A stretch of DNA of 8,028 nucleotides, from positions 1-8,028 of the forward strand of contig JAAZLD010000244.1 of the NCBI GenBank assembly GCA_012799495.1. The letters are read 5' to 3'. The notes below the pieces were generated by a model. That model made no database searches. It was not told the DNA's origin and saw nothing but the letters and a program-made list of their open reading frames with translations. This DNA is from Desulfitobacterium sp. GTDB taxonomy: Bacteria; Bacillota; Desulfitobacteriia; Desulfitobacteriales; Desulfitobacteriaceae. Shown one piece after another: positions 5,589 to 8,028 of the stretch. Made by a program: the position numbers and the translations under genes. Position 1 is the first letter of the stretch; each line of letters starts with the position of its first letter.

Positions 5589-5730
5589 AATTTGAACAGA
5601 TCTTCAAGGGTAATTTCGTCAAAAAACAGCAAAATCCTCTTTTCGGAAAATTCAAGGCTTTTACTTATTATTATAACTCTTTTACCTTGAACTTCTGTAA
5701 ACTATATGAATAATTACACATGATATACCT

Positions 5731-5759
5731 AAAAAAAGAGACCTCCAAAGGTCTCTTTT
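5731..5759 (-). terminator. Rho-independent terminator of spoVG
   Basis: On the minus strand AAAAGAGACC (5759-5750) pairs perfectly over 10 bp with GGTCTCTTTT (5743-5734) around a 6-nt loop, and the run of T continues to 5731. It starts about 10 bases after the spoVG stop and should prevent read-through into glmU. Confidence 0.92.
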
Positions 5760-5769
5760 ACTCATAATT

Positions 5770-6024
5770 TTACATTGCCTCTTCGTAAGCTTTTAAGACT
5801 GCTTTTTGGATCACTTCTCGTGCCTCTGAAGAGATAGGGTGTGCTATATCGCGGAATTCCCCTTCGGGAGTCTTCCGACTTGGCATAGCAACGAAAAGTC
5901 CGTTAGTTCCTTCAACTACTTTTACATCGTGAACTACAAAAGAATTATCGAAAGTAACTGAAACAACAGCTTTCATCTTACCTTCAACATTCACCTTACG
6001 AACCCTTACATCAGTAATGTTCAT
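5770..6024 (-). CDS. spoVG: SpoVG, septation/sporulation regulator and nucleic-acid-binding protein
   Basis: Small cytoplasmic regulator, 84 residues (B. subtilis 97). In Bacillus it affects asymmetric septation and spore cortex formation, and homologues in other Firmicutes and spirochaetes bind RNA or DNA. The whole family fold is here: start MNITDVRVRK, beta strands through A19-V-V-S-V-T-F-D-N, the V31-H-D-V-K-V-V-E-G-T-N-G segment, the signature F44-V-A-M-P-S-R-K at 44-51, and F58-R-D-I-A-H-P-I before a C-terminal helix. The extra C-terminal tail of the Bacillus protein is missing, which is common in clostridia. The start ATG 6024 has a GGTGGTGAT ribosome binding site (6032-6040), one mismatch from the 16S complement. 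A sigma-H-like promoter lies at 6077-6105 and a strong terminator follows, so it appears monocistronic. Confidence 0.97.
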   Translation of the reverse strand: MNITDVRVRKVNVEGKMKAVVSVTFDNSFVVHDVKVVEGTNGLFVAMPSRKTPEGEFRDIAHPISSEAREVIQKAVLKAYEEAM

Positions 6025-6076
6025 TAAGAAATCACCACCCTTCTCATCCTGGTGACCTGCATTATACTTACAAGAG

Positions 6077-6105
6077 ATATTCTCTATATGGTAAAAAACT
6101 CCTTC
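6077..6105 (-). promoter_or_regulatory. Candidate sigma-H promoter of spoVG
   Basis: On the minus strand GAAGGAGTT (6097-6105) and AGAGAATAT (6077-6085) are 11 bp apart. This fits the sigma-H consensus RnAGGAwww-N11/12-RnnGAATww with a single mismatch (G in the first w). B. subtilis spoVG is a classic sigma-H gene, so the match has biological support. The start site would be near 6070. A TATAAT (6061-6066) just downstream could be a separate sigma-A -10 but lacks a clear -35. Confidence 0.6.
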
Positions 6106-6155
6106 TTTTAAAATAAAAAATCTTTATTTTTCTGTTAAATTTTATGGAATGTTTC
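6106..6155 (-). promoter_or_regulatory. AT-rich block upstream of the spoVG promoter
   Basis: Almost pure A/T sequence lies just upstream of the -35 and includes an A/T-only dyad, AAAATAAA (6110-6117) and TTTATTTT (6123-6130). The B. subtilis spoVG promoter also has an upstream AT-rich box that raises expression and lies in an AbrB-bound region. The role here is inferred from that parallel. Confidence 0.4.
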
Positions 6156-6170
6156 CAAATATCTTTCATT

Positions 6171-6239
6171 AAATGAAATATCCCCTAATTTTATGGTCTT
6201 TAATTGCTTTTTTGGTCTTTAATCTAGAAATGAAATATC
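6171..6239. repeat. Two pairs of short direct repeats around the 3' end of purR
   Basis: AAATGAAATATC occurs at 6171-6182 and 6228-6239. Nested between them, TGGTCTTTAAT occurs at 6194-6204 and 6213-6223. The right-hand copies lie in the last codons and stop of purR. The left 12-mer is part of a 15-bp palindrome, TTTCATT-A-AATGAAA (6164-6178). This may be a scar of local duplication or deletion. No terminator for purR is visible here. Confidence 0.5.
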
Positions 6240-7046
6240 TTGGGGGACTACTTGGACGATTCCATTTACAAGATCTAGTTCTCGCAATTGGAGAAGGGAT
6301 AAATAATCACTAACAAGTTTTGGCTCATCTTCCAGCCGGATCTCCATCAGAACTCCTACTCCCACCACATCAGCTTCGAACTCTTTTAGGAGATTGATCA
6401 TACCTAAAGCTGTTCCCCCTGCTTTCATAAAGTCGTCGATGATCAGAACTCTTTTTCCTGGCTCCAAAGCACGACGACCTAAAGTCATAGTTTGAATTCG
6501 CTTGGAGGATCCTGATACATAGTTAATGCTGACGGTGGTTCCTTCAGTAACTTTATTTCCATGGCGAATAATCACCATGGGTACTCCCAATGCTTCTGCA
6601 GTCACCAAAGCTAAAGGAATTCCTTTGGTTTCAATAGTAACCACTACATCGGGGTTTTCTTCCCGAAAAGCTCCTGCAAAGATCAACCCTAAAGGGCGTA
6701 GTATCTTGGGATCATAAAGAAGATCCAACATATACAGGAAACCGCCAGCTAATAGCCGATCTCCTGAGCTTAATCGCTCTGCTAAAATCTCTAAAAAACC
6801 CCTGGCTTCATCTGCTGGAATTTCCGGTATATAACGAACCCCCCCGGCTGCGCCAGATACGGTCTCTAGGCGACCCTGACCGGTATAGAGCATGGTCTCT
6901 TTGATTGCTAGTAAATCCTCACTTATAGTGGACTTAGCAACTCCAAACCTCTCTGCCAAAACTGTTAGAGGAATTAAAGTATTAGGTTCGGACATCAAAG
7001 CTTGCATCACAGCGACCATACGTTCAGCGCGTTTTATTTTCTTCAC
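6219..7046 (-). CDS. purR: PurR, PRPP-responsive purine regulator
   Basis: Gram-positive PurR family: a DNA-binding repressor of purine genes whose binding is relieved by PRPP. The length is 275 residues (B. subtilis about 285). Residues 1-73 form the winged helix, with L24-I-P-L-T and the recognition-helix region G35-V-A-K-S-T-I-S-E-D. From about 74 there is a type I phosphoribosyltransferase-like domain, with D110?-type hydrophobic core segments, then the PRPP-binding loop V200-L-I-I-D-D-F-M-K-A-G-G-T212, which is diagnostic for this family. The start is GTG 7046, chosen because MKKIKRAERM aligns with the known N-terminus; AGAGGT (7054-7059) is the ribosome binding site and overlaps the stop codon of gntR. 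With an 11-bp gap to gntR, it is the third gene of ispE-gntR-purR. Unlike in Bacillus, no yabJ (ridA) follows, and spoVG begins 194 bp later under its own promoter. No PurBox pair was recognised in the window. Confidence 0.95.
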   Translation of the reverse strand: MKKIKRAERMVAVMQALMSEPNTLIPLTVLAERFGVAKSTISEDLLAIKETMLYTGQGRLETVSGAAGGVRYIPEIPADEARGFLEILAERLSSGDRLLAGGFLYMLDLLYDPKILRPLGLIFAGAFREENPDVVVTIETKGIPLALVTAEALGVPMVIIRHGNKVTEGTTVSINYVSGSSKRIQTMTLGRRALEPGKRVLIIDDFMKAGGTALGMINLLKEFEADVVGVGVLMEIRLEDEPKLVSDYLSLLQLRELDLVNGIVQVVPQDISFLD

Positions 7047-7057
7047 TGGCTAAACCT

Positions 7058-7771
7058 CTATTCCTTAGGATTATTGGCCTGCTCCTCTGAGGATTTTTTT
7101 TCCTGAGATAGACGCAAAGCCTCAAACATGATATTTTCTGCGTTCATAATATGAGCTGTAGCTAAGACCTGAGCCTCTTCCCCATCCTGCCGAGCTATAG
7201 CTTCCACAATAGCCTGATGCTCGGAAATAGCATCCTTAAGACGTCCTGGCACAGACAAAGATGTGGTCCGAAAACGTTGAATTTGTTCTCTTAAATTTTC
7301 AAGAATCTGAATCAAACGCTCATTACGGCTAGCCTTATAAACCAAGGCATGAAAATCAGTGTCAGTACTTACGATATCCTCCAAAGACATATCTTCCCGA
7401 TCATGATGGAGAAGAATCTTTTCCATTTCTTTAATTTCTTCTTCGGTTGCCCGTTCAGCAGCAAGTCCTGCTGCTAATCCTTCTAAGGCGGAACGTATTT
7501 CGAAAACTTCAGCTATATCCTTATGGGATACTCCTGCTACATAAGCCCCTTTACGGGGAATCATAACCACAAAGTTCTCTAGTTCTAACTTCCTTATAGC
7601 TTCCCTTACAGGAGTACGGCTAACGCCCATTTCCTCAGCTAGTTGGATCTCCATTAGCCTTTCCCCTGGTTCCAAAACACCATTGATAATAGCCTCTCTT
7701 AAGGATTCAAAGACCACTTCTCTTAATGGTTTGTAACTATCCAATTTAACCGGTACCAATTTTCTACCCAT
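7058..7771 (-). CDS. GntR-family transcriptional regulator, FCD (FadR-type) subfamily
   Basis: A 237-residue cytoplasmic DNA-binding protein. The N-terminal winged helix (about 12-80) has the GntR signature: L24-R-E-A-I-I-N-G-V-L-E-P-G-E-R-L, L44-A-E-E-M-G-V-S-R-T-P-V-R-E-A-I and a G75-A-Y-V wing. The C-terminal helical FCD domain (about 88-220) has D137-x3-H141, H185 and H207, the metal-ligand pattern that in this family helps bind a carboxylate effector. The tail is short and polar. Start ATG 7771 with AAAGGGGAG upstream overlaps the ispE stop by 8 bp (ATGGGTAG), so translation is probably coupled to ispE, and purR follows after 11 bp. The ligand and targets are unknown; FCD regulators often sense organic acids, but nothing metabolic of that type is adjacent. 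It may act on genes elsewhere or on its own operon. Confidence 0.9.
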   Translation of the reverse strand: MGRKLVPVKLDSYKPLREVVFESLREAIINGVLEPGERLMEIQLAEEMGVSRTPVREAIRKLELENFVVMIPRKGAYVAGVSHKDIAEVFEIRSALEGLAAGLAAERATEEEIKEMEKILLHHDREDMSLEDIVSTDTDFHALVYKASRNERLIQILENLREQIQRFRTTSLSVPGRLKDAISEHQAIVEAIARQDGEEAQVLATAHIMNAENIMFEALRLSQEKKSSEEQANNPKE

Positions 7772-8028
7772 GACAAACTCCCCTTTCTACCGTATTTGTC
7801 ACCCAGACAGCATAGTTTTTCTCTCTATACTTTGTGGCTGTTTTCATTGCCTCCTCTTTAGAGTCCATCAATCCAAATACAGCAGAACCACTACCAGACA
7901 TCAATGCTCCTAAACAGCCATTTTCTACTAATAACTCTTCTTTAACACGAAGAATTTCCGGTACAAGCTTCATGGAAGCTTGTTCTAAATCATTGTGCAA
8001 TAAAGATGCAATGGCATTTTTATCACCA
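7764..8028 (-). CDS. ispE: 4-(cytidine 5'-diphospho)-2-C-methyl-D-erythritol kinase, C-terminal part (partial)
   Basis: Last 87 residues of IspE, the ATP-dependent kinase of the MEP isoprenoid pathway; the 5' part is beyond base 8028. The reading frame stays open to the window edge, beginning GDKNAIASLLHNDLE, so the gene does not start at the TTG at 8000. The segment LHNDLE and, further on, the GHMP-kinase motif III L-M-S-G-S-G-S-A-V-F-G-L are typical of the C-terminal domain that shapes the substrate pocket. The protein ends VERGVCHG, and the TAG stop (7764-7766) overlaps the start of the GntR gene. ispE next to purR is the same neighbourhood as in B. subtilis, which supports the assignment. 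Confidence 0.92.
   Translation of the reverse strand, partial: GDKNAIASLLHNDLEQASMKLVPEILRVKEELLVENGCLGALMSGSGSAVFGLMDSKEEAMKTATKYREKNYAVWVTNTVERGVCHG

Noticed and set aside
6526..6717. Plus-strand open frame of 63 codons
   Set aside because: It is antisense to purR, in the phosphoribosyltransferase domain.
1..8028. CRISPR array, tRNA, rRNA, insertion sequence, phage or defence genes
   Set aside because: I saw no regularly spaced long repeats, no tRNA-like cloverleaf, no transposase or integrase frames and no terminal inverted repeats with target duplications.

Overview
The window looks like a chromosomal segment of a low-GC, spore-forming, anaerobic Firmicute. A Desulfitobacterium/Desulfosporosinus-type member of the Peptococcaceae and relatives fits best; the genus is an inference. 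The reasons are a sporulation gene (spoVG) in a Bacillus/Clostridium-type housekeeping cluster, strong AGGAGG-type ribosome binding sites with some TTG and GTG starts, and a Tat-exported DmsA-like molybdoenzyme with a dedicated TorD-family chaperone.

Layout. Positions 1-498 (minus strand) hold the first 166 codons of a DMSO-reductase-family molybdopterin oxidoreductase. It is divergent from a TorD-like chaperone gene at 805-1482 (plus strand). The 306-bp gap between them carries promoter candidates in both directions and two inverted repeats of one pattern, TWTTGTA-N6-TACAAWA. A long hairpin (1533-1579) follows the chaperone gene. From about 1681 the housekeeping cluster begins. pth (1681-2241, minus) is divergent from a PRC-barrel gene (2341-3213, plus). 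Then comes a minus-strand series: prs (3238-4179), glmU (4195-5550), spoVG (5770-6024), purR (6219-7046), an FCD-type GntR regulator (7058-7771) and the 3' end of ispE (7764-8028, running off the window).

How the genes fit together. In transcription order, right to left, ispE overlaps gntR by 8 bp and gntR is 11 bp from purR, so these three look co-transcribed. spoVG has its own candidate sigma-H promoter and ends in a strong terminator. glmU and prs are 15 bp apart, with a candidate -10 element upstream of glmU, and prs ends in a terminator that lies across the 3' end of the convergent PRC-barrel gene. The cluster combines isoprenoid precursor synthesis (IspE), peptidoglycan precursor synthesis (GlmU), PRPP production (Prs), PRPP-sensing purine regulation (PurR), sporulation control (SpoVG) and tRNA recycling (Pth). 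This is the core of the B. subtilis ispE-purR-yabJ-spoVG-glmU-prs-ctc-pth order. Here a GntR gene is added, yabJ is absent, and an inverted PRC-barrel gene sits where ctc would be. The respiratory oxidoreductase/chaperone pair beyond pth is an accessory module.

I found no CRISPR array, rRNA, tRNA, transposase or defence system, and nothing that amounts to a wholly undescribed system. The most interesting unexplained signals are the paired operator-like repeats between the oxidoreductase and chaperone genes and the role of the PRC-barrel protein.
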